Shown here in pieces: positions 24,726 through 32,796 of a DNA stretch of 64,000 nucleotides. Each line of letters starts with the position of its first letter. Position 1 is the first letter of the stretch. The DNA is taken from positions 558,001-622,000 of the forward strand of contig NC_014960.1 of the NCBI RefSeq assembly GCF_000199675.1, given 5' to 3'. The notes beneath the pieces are model-generated. The model was not told the DNA's origin. It made no database searches and saw only the letters and a program-made list of their open reading frames with translations. This DNA comes from Anaerolinea thermophila UNI-1. GTDB lineage: Bacteria > Chloroflexota > Anaerolineae > Anaerolineales > Anaerolineaceae. The translations under genes and the position numbers were made by a program.

Positions 24726-24800
24726 GCGCACCCCTCGGTTTGGGGTGCGCTTTTTTTTTGTGCGCCGCCACAGGCTCGGCGCACGCTCTCATTCTCTTTG
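24726..24800 (+). repeat. 75-bp double-hairpin terminator module, copy 2
   Basis: Same layout as the copy at 22811-22885: GCGCACCCC (24726-24734) with GGGGTGCGC (24742-24750), nine T, then the GTGCGCCG/CGGCGCAC hairpin and CTCTCATTCTCTTTG. It terminates the small peptide gene. The remaining bases from 24801 to the lacI promoter hold no gene that I can see. Confidence 0.85.
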
Positions 24801-24909
24801 TGTCCTTTGCGTCTTGGCGGTAAAACACGTCTTCCGGCGCGGTTTGCCAGCCGGCACAGGGCGCGGCGAAAGTGTTCCCCCGCGAAAGATTAAAAAATCC
24901 CCGACCCTC

Positions 24910-24958
24910 TTGACTCTGCCCTCTGTTTTTGCTACACTGTTCTATGCAATCGTTTGCG
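24910..24958 (+). promoter_or_regulatory. Promoter and operator of the lacI-rbs operon
   Basis: TTGACT (24910-24915), 17-bp spacer, TACACT (24933-24938). The operator-like palindrome TGCAATCGTTTGCG (24945-24958), with a central CG as in LacI-family sites, covers the predicted transcription start, and a further TTGCGCAA repeat follows near 24966. This arrangement indicates autorepression by the first gene of the operon, relieved by ribose or a related sugar. Confidence 0.75.
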
Positions 24959-24999
24959 CAAAGGATTGCGCAATCCTTTTCCTCAAAGGTTCCTGCGAT

Positions 25000-26001
25000 A
25001 TGCCCACCATCCATCAGGTTGCCGAACGCGCCGGGGTTTCCTCAACCACCGTGTCCCACGTCATCAACAACACCCGCTACGTTTCTCCCGAAACGCGGGA
25101 GCGCGTTTTGCGCGCCATGGAGGAACTCAACTACCGCCCCAACGTCCTGGCGCGGTCTCTGCGGCGCGGTGAAACCCGCACCCTCGGCTTGATTCTCCCC
25201 GACAGCGCCAACCCCTTCTTCGCTGAAGTGGCGCGCGCGCTGGAGTTTGCCGCGTTCCGCGCCGGCTACAACGTCATTTTTGGCAACAGCGAAAATGACC
25301 TGGAAAAAGAACAGGTCTATGTGGATGTGCTGGTCACCAAGCAGGTGGACGGCTTGATTTTCATGGCAACCGGCGACCGCAGTCAATCGCTGGAGACGCT
25401 GGTGCGCGGCGGCTTGCCGGTGGTGGTGGTGGATCGGCAACTCTCTGCCCTGGAGGTGGATACCGTTCTCACCGATAACCTGCAGGGAGGCTTGCTGGCA
25501 ACCCGTTACCTGATTGCGGGCGGACACCGCCGCATCGGGTGCATTACCGGTCCTTCGCACCTCACGCCCAGCGCCCAGCGGGTAATTGGCTATCGTCAGG
25601 CGTTGCAGGAAGCCGGGCTGGAGGTGGACGAAGCCCTGATGGTGCGCGGAGATTTTCATCCCCGCTCGGGCTACGAAGCCGCCAGGCGCTTGCTGGAACT
25701 CCGCCCCCTGCCGACGGCGCTGTTTGCCTGCAACGACATGATGGCGATTGGCGCTCTGCGCGCCCTGGCGGAAGCCGGTCTGCGGGTGCCGGAGGATTTC
25801 TCGATTGTTGGTTATGACGATATCGAACTGGCATCCTACGCCGCCCCGCCGCTGACCACTATCCGGCAGGACAAGGTTGCCATTGCCGAATCGGCTCTGC
25901 GTCTGGCGCTGGAGCGCATTGCTCAGCCCGAGTTACCCGCCCGCTGTGAGACCCTGCCGGTCGAACTGGTCGAACGTCAATCCACACGGAGGATGGCATG
26001 A
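25000..26001 (+). CDS. LacI-family transcriptional repressor (ribose type)
   Basis: 333-residue LacI/GalR regulator. The N-terminal helix-turn-helix is IHQVAERAGVSSTTVSHVIN, followed by the hinge LNYRPNVLARSLRRGETRT, which inserts into the operator minor groove. Residues 60-333 form the periplasmic-binding-protein-like effector domain (LGLILPDSANPFFAEVARAL, ending SIVGYDDIELASYAAPPLTT). Its gene leads the ribose kinase/transport genes, with which it overlaps by ATGA, so it most likely answers to ribose and represses this operon through the site at its own start. Longer in-frame starts would cross the promoter. Confidence 0.93.
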   Translation: MPTIHQVAERAGVSSTTVSHVINNTRYVSPETRERVLRAMEELNYRPNVLARSLRRGETRTLGLILPDSANPFFAEVARALEFAAFRAGYNVIFGNSENDLEKEQVYVDVLVTKQVDGLIFMATGDRSQSLETLVRGGLPVVVVDRQLSALEVDTVLTDNLQGGLLATRYLIAGGHRRIGCITGPSHLTPSAQRVIGYRQALQEAGLEVDEALMVRGDFHPRSGYEAARRLLELRPLPTALFACNDMMAIGALRALAEAGLRVPEDFSIVGYDDIELASYAAPPLTTIRQDKVAIAESALRLALERIAQPELPARCETLPVELVERQSTRRMA

Positions 26002-26909
26002 GTGGAACGCTGGTGATTGTGGGAAGTTTGAACATGGATCTGGTGGTGCGCGCGCCGCGCCACCCTCAACCCGGTGAAACCCTCATCGGGAGCAGTTTTC
26101 AGACCTTTCCCGGCGGCAAGGGCGCCAATCAAGCCGTAGCCGCGGCGCGGCTGGGCGCAAAGGTGCGCATGATTGGACGGGTGGGGCAGGATGCCTTTGG
26201 CGATGCCCTGCTGGCAACCGTTCAGCGCGACGGTGTGGATACCACCTTCATCCGCCGCGACCCGCAAGCCCCTACCGGCGTGGCGCTCATCACCCTCGAT
26301 GCTAAAGGGCAGAACACCATTGTGGTGGCTTCGGGCGCCAACGGCAACGTTTCCGCTGAGGATGTGCGCCAGTCGGCGCAGGCGTTTGAGGGGGCGGATG
26401 TCCTGCTGGTGCAGTTGGAGTGTCCGCTGGAGGCGGTGCAGACTGCCGTGCAACTGGCGCATCAGGCAGGCATAATTGTGGTGCTGAACCCCGCGCCTGC
26501 CCAACCCCTGCCCGCGGAACTGTTGCAAATGGTGGATTACCTCATCCCCAATCAGCATGAACTCACCCTGCTGGCGGGGGGAATCTCCGACCGCGAACAA
26601 GCCATCCGTCATTTGCAGGCGCAGGGGGTGCGCTATCTGGTGGTGACGCTGGGCGAAGAGGGCGCTCTGCTGGCGCTGGGCGAGGATCGCCTGATTCTGC
26701 CGGCTTATCCGGTGGAAGTGGTGGATACCGTTGCCGCAGGCGATGCCTTTGCCGGAGCCTTTGCTCTGGCATTGGCGGAAGGCAAGACGCCTCTGGATGC
26801 CGCCTGCTGGGGCAATGCCGCAGGTGCGATTGCCGTCACCCGTCCCGGCGCTCAGCCCTCTCTGCCCACCCGTCAGGAAGTGGAGCAATTTTTGAAGGAA
26901 AGGACATAG
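25998..26909 (+). CDS. rbsK: Ribokinase
   Basis: 303-residue PfkB-family sugar kinase that phosphorylates D-ribose to ribose 5-phosphate. N-terminal substrate motif VVGSLNMDLVVRAPRHPQPG and the Gly-rich FPGGKGANQAVAAARLGA are typical of RbsK. The C-terminal signature DTVAAGDAFAGAFALALAEG contains the catalytic Asp and anion hole. Translation begins at an ATG overlapping the lacI stop, with GGAGG just upstream. Confidence 0.96.
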   Translation: MSGTLVIVGSLNMDLVVRAPRHPQPGETLIGSSFQTFPGGKGANQAVAAARLGAKVRMIGRVGQDAFGDALLATVQRDGVDTTFIRRDPQAPTGVALITLDAKGQNTIVVASGANGNVSAEDVRQSAQAFEGADVLLVQLECPLEAVQTAVQLAHQAGIIVVLNPAPAQPLPAELLQMVDYLIPNQHELTLLAGGISDREQAIRHLQAQGVRYLVVTLGEEGALLALGEDRLILPAYPVEVVDTVAAGDAFAGAFALALAEGKTPLDAACWGNAAGAIAVTRPGAQPSLPTRQEVEQFLKERT

Positions 26910-26912
26910 CCC

Positions 26913-27308
26913 ATGAAGAAAACTGCCCTGCTGAACAGCGCGCTTTCGGAAGTCATTGCCACCCTTGGACACGGCGATATGCTGGTGATTGGCGATGCGG
27001 GTTTGCCCATTCCCGCCGAAACCTACCGCATTGATCTGGCGCTCACCCGCAACATGCCCCCGTTTCTCGATACCGTGCGCGCCGTGCTGAGCGAGATGCA
27101 AGTGGAAAAGGTCATCGTGGCAAAGGAAACCGGCGAGGTCAGCCCGCAGGTGCTGGCGGAGTTGAAGCGCCTGCTTCCCGATACGCCTTTCATCGAGGTG
27201 AGCCACGAGGAACTCAAGCGTCTTACCCGCGATGCCCGCGCGGTGGTGCGCACCGGCGAGTTTACCCCCTACGCCAACGTCATTCTGGTTTCGGGTGTGG
27301 TCTTCTAG
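26913..27308 (+). CDS. rbsD: D-ribose pyranase
   Basis: 131-residue RbsD, which interconverts beta-pyranose and beta-furanose ribose so that ribokinase can use the transported sugar. Conserved stretches are LNSALSEVIATLGHGDMLVI, GDAGLPIP with the catalytic His in LGHGD, and VRTGEFTPYANVILVSGVVF at the end. The gene follows rbsK by 3 bp and has GGAAAGGA upstream. Confidence 0.95.
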   Translation: MKKTALLNSALSEVIATLGHGDMLVIGDAGLPIPAETYRIDLALTRNMPPFLDTVRAVLSEMQVEKVIVAKETGEVSPQVLAELKRLLPDTPFIEVSHEELKRLTRDARAVVRTGEFTPYANVILVSGVVF

Positions 27309-27326
27309 GATGTGGAGAGCCAGCGC

Positions 27327-28292
27327 ATGAGTCAGGTTGCTTCCCGCCCCGTTGCCTTTGACCGCCGCGCGTTTTTCCAGCGCTTTGGGCTGGTCTTTTC
27401 CTTCCTTTTGCTGATGATAGCGCTCTCCCTGCTCTCGGAGCGCTTCCTCACCCCCGCCAACCTGATGAACGTTCTGCGGCAGGCAACCATCAACGGCATT
27501 GTCAGCGTGGGGATGACCATCGTTATCCTCACCGGCGGGATTGACCTCTCGGTCGGTTCGGTGCTGGCGCTCTCCGTCACCGTGGGCGCTTCTCTCATGA
27601 AGCAGGGAACCCCGGTAGGGCTGGCGGTCGCCTCTGCACTGGGCATTGGCACACTGCTGGGAGTCATTAACGGCTTGATGATTACCCGCGCGAAGATTCC
27701 GCCTTTCATCGCCACGCTGGGCATGCTCACCGTGGCGCGCGGCTTGACCCTGCTGTACACCCAGGGACAGCCCATCACCGGTTTGCCGGCAACCTTCCGC
27801 TGGATCGGCACGGGCGTGGTGGCGGGTATTCCCATGCCGGTGATTCTCTCGCTGGCGGTGTTTGCCCTTGGCTGGGTGTTCCTCAGCCGTACCAAATACG
27901 GCGCGCAGATTTATCTGCTGGGCGATAATCCCACCGCCGCGCGCCTGGCGGGCGTTCCCGTGGATCGCATGACCGTGCTGGTGTACGCCATTTCGGGATT
28001 TTGCGCCGCGCTGGCAGGGCTGGTGCTGGTTGCCCGTCTGGATTCGGCACAACCCATCATCGGGCAGGGCTATGAGTTCAATGCCATTGCCGCGGTGGTG
28101 GTGGGCGGCACCAGTTTCTCCGGCGGCGAAGGCGGGCTGGCGGGCACCCTGCTGGGTGCTTTGCTCATCGAGACCCTCAATAACGGTCTCAATTTGTTGA
28201 ATGTCTCCCCCTTGTGGGAGCAGGTCGTCAAGGGCGTGGTTATCGCTCTGGCGCTGTTGCTGTACAAAGTCTTCAGTCCACCCTCGAAATGA
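27327..28292 (+). CDS. rbsC: Ribose ABC transporter permease, first copy
   Basis: 321-residue membrane protein of the BPD_transp_2 family that forms the channel of a sugar ABC importer. About ten helices; hallmarks are GMTIVILTGGIDLSVGSVLA, PPFIATLGMLTVARG and GYEFNAIAAVVVGGTSFSGG. The ATG at 27327 was chosen because GGAGAG lies 7 nt upstream; a GTG at 27312 would add five residues. It belongs to the ribose operon, which has a second permease (30922-31905). Confidence 0.92.
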   Translation: MSQVASRPVAFDRRAFFQRFGLVFSFLLLMIALSLLSERFLTPANLMNVLRQATINGIVSVGMTIVILTGGIDLSVGSVLALSVTVGASLMKQGTPVGLAVASALGIGTLLGVINGLMITRAKIPPFIATLGMLTVARGLTLLYTQGQPITGLPATFRWIGTGVVAGIPMPVILSLAVFALGWVFLSRTKYGAQIYLLGDNPTAARLAGVPVDRMTVLVYAISGFCAALAGLVLVARLDSAQPIIGQGYEFNAIAAVVVGGTSFSGGEGGLAGTLLGALLIETLNNGLNLLNVSPLWEQVVKGVVIALALLLYKVFSPPSK

Positions 28293-28312
28293 GCGGGCTG
28301 GAAAGGAGGTTG

Positions 28313-28399
28313 ATGAAGGAAAAGAAGGGATGGAGTGAAATTCAATCAATCGTATCCGTGACTGTTCAAACCTATCCATTCAGTGGACTCACATTTTAG
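28313..28399 (+). CDS. Possible 28-residue small ORF between permease and binding protein
   Basis: An ATG three bases after a full AAAGGAGG opens a 28-codon frame (MKEKKGWSEIQSIVSVTVQT and eight more residues) whose stop TAG overlaps the ribosome site of rbsB. The product is soluble, without signal or Cys. It may be translated and act by coupling ribosomes onto rbsB, or be a chance frame. No homology is claimed. Confidence 0.35.
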   Translation: MKEKKGWSEIQSIVSVTVQTYPFSGLTF

Positions 28400-28409
28400 G
28401 AGGAGAAAC

Positions 28410-29342
28410 ATGAAACGTTCAATCGTCTATCTGCTTCTGGCTTTCGTGCTGGTGCTGGCGGCATGCACCCCGGCGGCGCAAACCGCTACCCAGGCGCCTC
28501 AGCAGGGTGGTGAAATCACCCTCGGGCTGGTTCTCTCGACCCTGAACAACCCCTTCTTCGTCACCCTGCGGGATGGCGCGCAGAAAGCCGCCGACGCCGC
28601 GGGCGTTAAACTCATTGTGGTAGATGCGCAGGATGACTCCGCCAAGATGACCGCGGGCATCGAAGACCTCATCAACAAGAAGGTTTCGGCACTGCTCATC
28701 AACCCCACCGACTCCGACGCAGTCGTCCCCGCCATTCAGAAAGCCAATGAAGCCGGCATCCCCGTCTTCACCGTGGATCGCGGCTCCAACGGCGGAACGG
28801 TGGTCAGCCACATCGCTTCGGATAATGTGGCGGGCGGCAAGATGGCGGCAGAATTCCTCTGCAAAGCCATTGGCGGCAAGGGCAACGTGGTCGAACTGCA
28901 GGGCATTGCCGGTACTTCTGCCGCGCGCGACCGCGGACAGGGCTTCAATGAGTACATGTCCACGTCCTGCAAGGACGCCGTCATTGTTGCTCAGCAGACC
29001 GCTGATTTCAACCGTGACAAGGGCTTGAAGGTTTTCGAGAACATCCTGCAGGCTCAGCCGGAGATCGCCGGTGTGTTTGCGCACAACGACGAAATGATTC
29101 TGGGCGCCATTCAGGCGGCTGAAGCGGCTGGACGCACGGGCATCGTCTTCGTTGGCTTCGATGCCATTGACGACGCCGTCCAGGCAGTCAAGGATGGCAA
29201 ACTCGCCGCTACCGTGGCGCAACAGCCCGCGGTGATGGGGCAGATGGCAGTGGAAACCGCCGTCAAGTACCTCAAGGGCGAGAAAGTGGATGCTTCCATC
29301 CCCGTACCGCTCAATCTGGTCACCAAAGACACGGTGAAATAA
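28410..29342 (+). CDS. rbsB: Ribose ABC transporter substrate-binding lipoprotein
   Basis: 310-residue periplasmic-binding-protein-like lipoprotein. The signal VYLLLAFVLVLAACTP predicts lipidation at Cys19. The mature part has LGLVLSTLNNPFFVTLRDGA, the sugar-stacking Phe pair NNPFF, TVDRGSNGG, and GVFAHNDEMILGAIQAAEAA, all as in RbsB. It captures ribose outside the membrane for the RbsA/RbsC importer. The start at 28410 has AGGAGGAGA in front. A hairpin after the stop could keep its mRNA more abundant than the downstream part. Confidence 0.95.
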   Translation: MKRSIVYLLLAFVLVLAACTPAAQTATQAPQQGGEITLGLVLSTLNNPFFVTLRDGAQKAADAAGVKLIVVDAQDDSAKMTAGIEDLINKKVSALLINPTDSDAVVPAIQKANEAGIPVFTVDRGSNGGTVVSHIASDNVAGGKMAAEFLCKAIGGKGNVVELQGIAGTSAARDRGQGFNEYMSTSCKDAVIVAQQTADFNRDKGLKVFENILQAQPEIAGVFAHNDEMILGAIQAAEAAGRTGIVFVGFDAIDDAVQAVKDGKLAATVAQQPAVMGQMAVETAVKYLKGEKVDASIPVPLNLVTKDTVK

Positions 29343-29358
29343 TCTTCTGACACCCGGG

Positions 29359-29387
29359 TGGGGGTGGCGCAGTGTGTGCCGCCCCCA
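29359..29387 (+). terminator. Intra-operon hairpin after rbsB
   Basis: TGGGGGTGGC (29359-29368) pairs with GCCGCCCCCA (29378-29387), 9 of 10 positions, loop of 9. No T run follows, so it is more likely an mRNA-stabilising or attenuating structure than a full terminator, fitting higher expression of binding protein than of ATPase. Confidence 0.55.
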
Positions 29388-29407
29388 TCCCTCTTGCATG
29401 AGGGAGT

Positions 29408-30907
29408 ATGACCGATACCGCCATTCCACGCCTGAAACTTGAGCATGTCTATAAATCCTTCCCCGGCGTTCAAGCCGTGAGCGATGTCAGCCTGGATGTG
29501 TACGGGCATCAGATTTTAGCCCTGGTGGGCGAGAACGGCGCGGGAAAATCCACCCTGATGAACATTATCAACGGGGTGGTGCCGCTGGACTCGGGAAAGA
29601 TTGTTCTGGATGGACAGCCGGTGTCCATCACCTCGCCGCACCGCGCGCTGGAACTGGGCATCACCATGATTCACCAGGAACTGGCGCTGATTCCCGAATT
29701 GACCGTGGGGCAGAATATTTTCCTCGGGCGCGAGCCGCGGCGCTGGGGCATTGGCGTGGATTGGAAACGTTTGTACGCGCAGGCTCAGCGCGAACTGGAT
29801 CGGCTGGGCATTGAGGTTTCGGCGCAAGCCACCATTGCCGATTTGAGCATTGCCCAGCGGCAACTGGTGGAGATTGCCAAAGCCCTGTCCTACAACGCCC
29901 GCCTGATTGCGCTGGATGAACCCACCAGTTCGCTCACTTCCCGCGAGACGGAGACGCTCTTCCGCCTGGTGCGCTCCCTGCGCGAGGAAGGTGTGGCGCT
30001 GATTTACATCTCTCACCGCCTGGAAGAAGTCTTTGAACTGGCAGACCGCATCGCCGTGATGCGCGACGGGCATCTGGTGGCGGTGGGCAACGCCGCCGAG
30101 TTCACTCCCGCCGAGGTGGTGCGCCTGATGGTGGGGCGCGAATTGACTGAATTCTTCCCCAAAGTGCCCGCTCAACGCGGCGAGCCCGTGCTGAAAGCCG
30201 TCAACCTGAAAGCCGGGCGCGAGGTTCGCGGGGTCAGTCTGGAACTGCACCGCGGCGAGATTGTCGGGCTGGCGGGGCTGGTAGGCTCCGGGCGCACCAA
30301 TGTTGCCCGCCTGCTGTTCGGCGCCGACCGCCTTGAAGCGGGTGAAATCTGGTTTGAGGGCAGGAAGGTGCAGTTGCGTTCTCCGCAGGATGCCATCCGC
30401 CTGGGGATTGGACTGGTGCCTGAAGACCGCAAAGCCCAGGGGCTCTTTGCCGGGCAGAGTGTGCGCTACAACGCCGCCGCCGGGCTGATTCAGCGCCTCT
30501 CGCGCTGGGGATTCATCCGTTTTCAGGCGGTCAACCGCATTGTCCGCGAACTGGTGGAGCGGTTGCGGGTGCGCACCCCGCATTTGAATCAGAAGGTGCG
30601 CAATCTTTCGGGTGGGAATCAGCAAAAGGTGATTATCTCCCGCTGGCTCAGCCTCAACCCCAAGGTGCTGATTCTGGACGAGCCTACCCGCGGGGTGGAT
30701 GTGGGCGCTAAAGCCGAAATCCACGCCCTGATGAGCGAACTTGCCGCCCAGGGCATGGCAATCCTGATGATTTCTTCCGAACTGCCGGAAGTGCTGGGGG
30801 TGAGCGACCGCATTCTGGTCATGCGCGAAGGGCGCATTGTGGCGGAACTGACCCGCGAAGAAGCCACGCAGGATCGCATCATGCAAGCCGCCACCGGTCA
30901 ACTGTGA
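29408..30907 (+). CDS. rbsA: Ribose ABC transporter ATP-binding protein
   Basis: 499-residue protein with two fused ABC cassettes, as in RbsA. First cassette: Walker A GENGAGKSTL, signature LSIAQRQLVEIAKAL, Walker B LIALDEPTSSL. Second cassette: degenerate Walker A GLVGSGRTNV, signature LSGGNQQKVIISRWL, Walker B VLILDEPTRGVD. This asymmetry is normal for carbohydrate importers of this class. It powers transport through the permeases encoded before and after it. Confidence 0.96.
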   Translation: MTDTAIPRLKLEHVYKSFPGVQAVSDVSLDVYGHQILALVGENGAGKSTLMNIINGVVPLDSGKIVLDGQPVSITSPHRALELGITMIHQELALIPELTVGQNIFLGREPRRWGIGVDWKRLYAQAQRELDRLGIEVSAQATIADLSIAQRQLVEIAKALSYNARLIALDEPTSSLTSRETETLFRLVRSLREEGVALIYISHRLEEVFELADRIAVMRDGHLVAVGNAAEFTPAEVVRLMVGRELTEFFPKVPAQRGEPVLKAVNLKAGREVRGVSLELHRGEIVGLAGLVGSGRTNVARLLFGADRLEAGEIWFEGRKVQLRSPQDAIRLGIGLVPEDRKAQGLFAGQSVRYNAAAGLIQRLSRWGFIRFQAVNRIVRELVERLRVRTPHLNQKVRNLSGGNQQKVIISRWLSLNPKVLILDEPTRGVDVGAKAEIHALMSELAAQGMAILMISSELPEVLGVSDRILVMREGRIVAELTREEATQDRIMQAATGQL

Positions 30908-30921
30908 TGGGGAGGGGAAAC

Positions 30922-31905
30922 ATGCTGAACGGAAATCATTCATTCTCATTCATCGCTTTCCTGCGCCGCACCAGCACCTATCTGATTCTGCTGGTCATTC
31001 TGGTGTGGTTTGCCCTGCTCTCCCCCGAGTTTTTGACGGTGGGCAATTTGCTGACCGTGGCACTGCAAACCTCGCTCATCGCGCTGGTGGCGATTGGGAT
31101 GACCCTGACCATCATCACCGGCGGGATTGACCTTTCGGTGGGTTCGGTTGCCGCGCTGAGCGGCGCGCTGGCGGCAGGGCTGGCAACCCGCGGCGGGCTG
31201 GGGACGTATCCCGGGTTGCTCATCGGCTTGCTCACCGGCTTGGGCATTGGTTTCCTGAACGGCGCGATGATTGTCTGGGGACGCATCCCCCCCTTTGTGG
31301 CAACGCTGGCAAGCATGGCGGTTGCCCGCGGCTTGACGCTGGTCTATACCCAGGGGCGTCCGATTGCCGGGCTGGATAAAGCCTTCACCTTTTGGGGCGG
31401 GCAGGGCGCGCTGGGCATTCCCGTCCCGGTGTGGGTGCTGACGGTTGTGGCAGTACTGGCGTATTTCCTGCTCAAGCACACCCCGCTGGGATTGCACATC
31501 TATGCGGTGGGCGGCGGCGAAGAGACCACCCGTCTGGCGGGTGTCAATGTGGGGCTGGTTAAGTTCAGCGTGTATTTGCTCAGCGGGTTGTGCGCCGCGC
31601 TGAGCGGACTGATTCTCACCGCGAGGCTCTGGTCGGCACAGCCTAATGTGGGCGTGGGCTTGGAACTGGACGCCATCGCTGCGGCGGTGCTGGGCGGCAC
31701 CAGCCTTGCTGGTGGGGTGGGCGGTATTCCGGGGACGCTCGCCGGGGCGTTTATTATTGGTGTGCTGTCCAATGGCTTGAATCTGCTGGAGATGCCCTCG
31801 TACAATCAGCAGGTGGTTAAGGGGCTGGTGTTCATCCTGGCGGTGATGCTGGATTACTTCATCAAACAGCGTCAGGTGAAACCTAAAGGGAATCCCACGG
31901 GATAG
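30922..31905 (+). CDS. rbsC: Ribose-type ABC transporter permease, second copy
   Basis: 327-residue permease of the same family as the first copy but clearly diverged. Shared hallmarks are GMTLTIITGGIDLSVGSVAA, PPFVATLASMAVARGLTLVY and ELDAIAAAVLGGTSLAGGVG. Start at 30922 has GGGGAGGGG upstream. With one ATPase and one binding protein in the operon, the two permeases could pair as a heterodimer or form two importers. It is the last gene of the operon; a convergent ABC ATPase gene ends 7 bp away and no terminator hairpin is visible. Confidence 0.92.
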   Translation: MLNGNHSFSFIAFLRRTSTYLILLVILVWFALLSPEFLTVGNLLTVALQTSLIALVAIGMTLTIITGGIDLSVGSVAALSGALAAGLATRGGLGTYPGLLIGLLTGLGIGFLNGAMIVWGRIPPFVATLASMAVARGLTLVYTQGRPIAGLDKAFTFWGGQGALGIPVPVWVLTVVAVLAYFLLKHTPLGLHIYAVGGGEETTRLAGVNVGLVKFSVYLLSGLCAALSGLILTARLWSAQPNVGVGLELDAIAAAVLGGTSLAGGVGGIPGTLAGAFIIGVLSNGLNLLEMPSYNQQVVKGLVFILAVMLDYFIKQRQVKPKGNPTG

Positions 31906-31911
31906 AGAGTT

Positions 31912-32796
31912 TTAGACGTTTTCACTCTCTTCAGATGTTTGTTGAATTAACCAGAGGTAAGCATCTTCAAGGGTGGGTTCAATATTTTCAGATGTGTGAG
32001 AGGGCTTTTCTGAAGAAAGCACGCGATGTTCTGTGCCGCTTGGTGTAGTTTTAGAAGAGATAAGGCGTAAGTTTTTCTCGGCGTTTAATTCCGACTCTGG
32101 AACTATCCGAACTTTTCCTTTAACTTGAGAAAGAAGTATTTCCGGGGCGCCGTGAAATAATAAATTTCCATTGGTAATCACTGCCAGATCCGAGCAAACC
32201 TGGTTAACATCTTCAATGATGTGAGTGGAAAGGATGACGATTCGTTTTCCAGCCAATTGGAACAGCAAATTCCGAAAATGAACCCTTTCTGCTGGATCAA
32301 GGCTCGCGGTGGGTTCGTCCACAATGAGGAGTTTAGGACTTCCTAAGAGAGCAATTCCAATCCCTAATCTTCGCTTCATTCCCCCTGAAAGGGTATGAAT
32401 ACGTTCTTTACGGGCTGATCTTAAGCCTATCTGTTCCAGCACATTATCGATTTGTCTATTTCTGTCCTTCGGATCGGTGATATTTTTCAGAATAGCAAAA
32501 TAATCCAGTTCCTGCTCCACTGTGAGTTTGAGATGAAAGCCAATCTCCTGAGGCAAATATCCTAAAGACTTTCTGGTGCTTACTTTTCCTTCTGGGGTTT
32601 GTAAATCCTTACCAAATATAAGTACCCGTCCTGCTGTGGGAGTAAGAAGTGTAGCGAGAATTCGCATGAGCGTAGTTTTTCCCGCTCCATTAGGACCTAT
32701 AAGGCCAAACATTCCCTCATGGATGTTCAGGCTGAGAGAGTTCAGGGCTCTTTTGCCATTTGGATAGACCTTTGTTAAGTTCTCAATCTCTATCAT
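31912..32796 (-). CDS. ABC transporter ATP-binding protein of the Cys-peptide cassette
   Basis: 294-residue ABC-2/CcmA-type ATPase. Walker A GLIGPNGAGKTTLMRIL (32-48), Q-loop LGYLPQEIGF, signature LSGGMKRRLG and Walker B LLIVDEPTASLDPAER are all intact, followed by the switch His in STHIIEDV. A C-terminal tail of about 75 residues, rich in Ser/Glu, is extra. The start overlaps the stop of the permease gene (ATGA). In this AT-rich cassette it probably energises export of a product or maintenance of the envelope, together with the 520-residue permease. Confidence 0.88.
   Translation of the reverse strand: MIEIENLTKVYPNGKRALNSLSLNIHEGMFGLIGPNGAGKTTLMRILATLLTPTAGRVLIFGKDLQTPEGKVSTRKSLGYLPQEIGFHLKLTVEQELDYFAILKNITDPKDRNRQIDNVLEQIGLRSARKERIHTLSGGMKRRLGIGIALLGSPKLLIVDEPTASLDPAERVHFRNLLFQLAGKRIVILSTHIIEDVNQVCSDLAVITNGNLLFHGAPEILLSQVKGKVRIVPESELNAEKNLRLISSKTTPSGTEHRVLSSEKPSHTSENIEPTLEDAYLWLIQQTSEESENV

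Noticed and set aside
25977..28379. 800-codon minus-strand frame over the ribose genes
   Set aside because: It spans four recognised genes and their gaps; composition (His, Gln, Gly, Arg rich) is typical of an antisense shadow.
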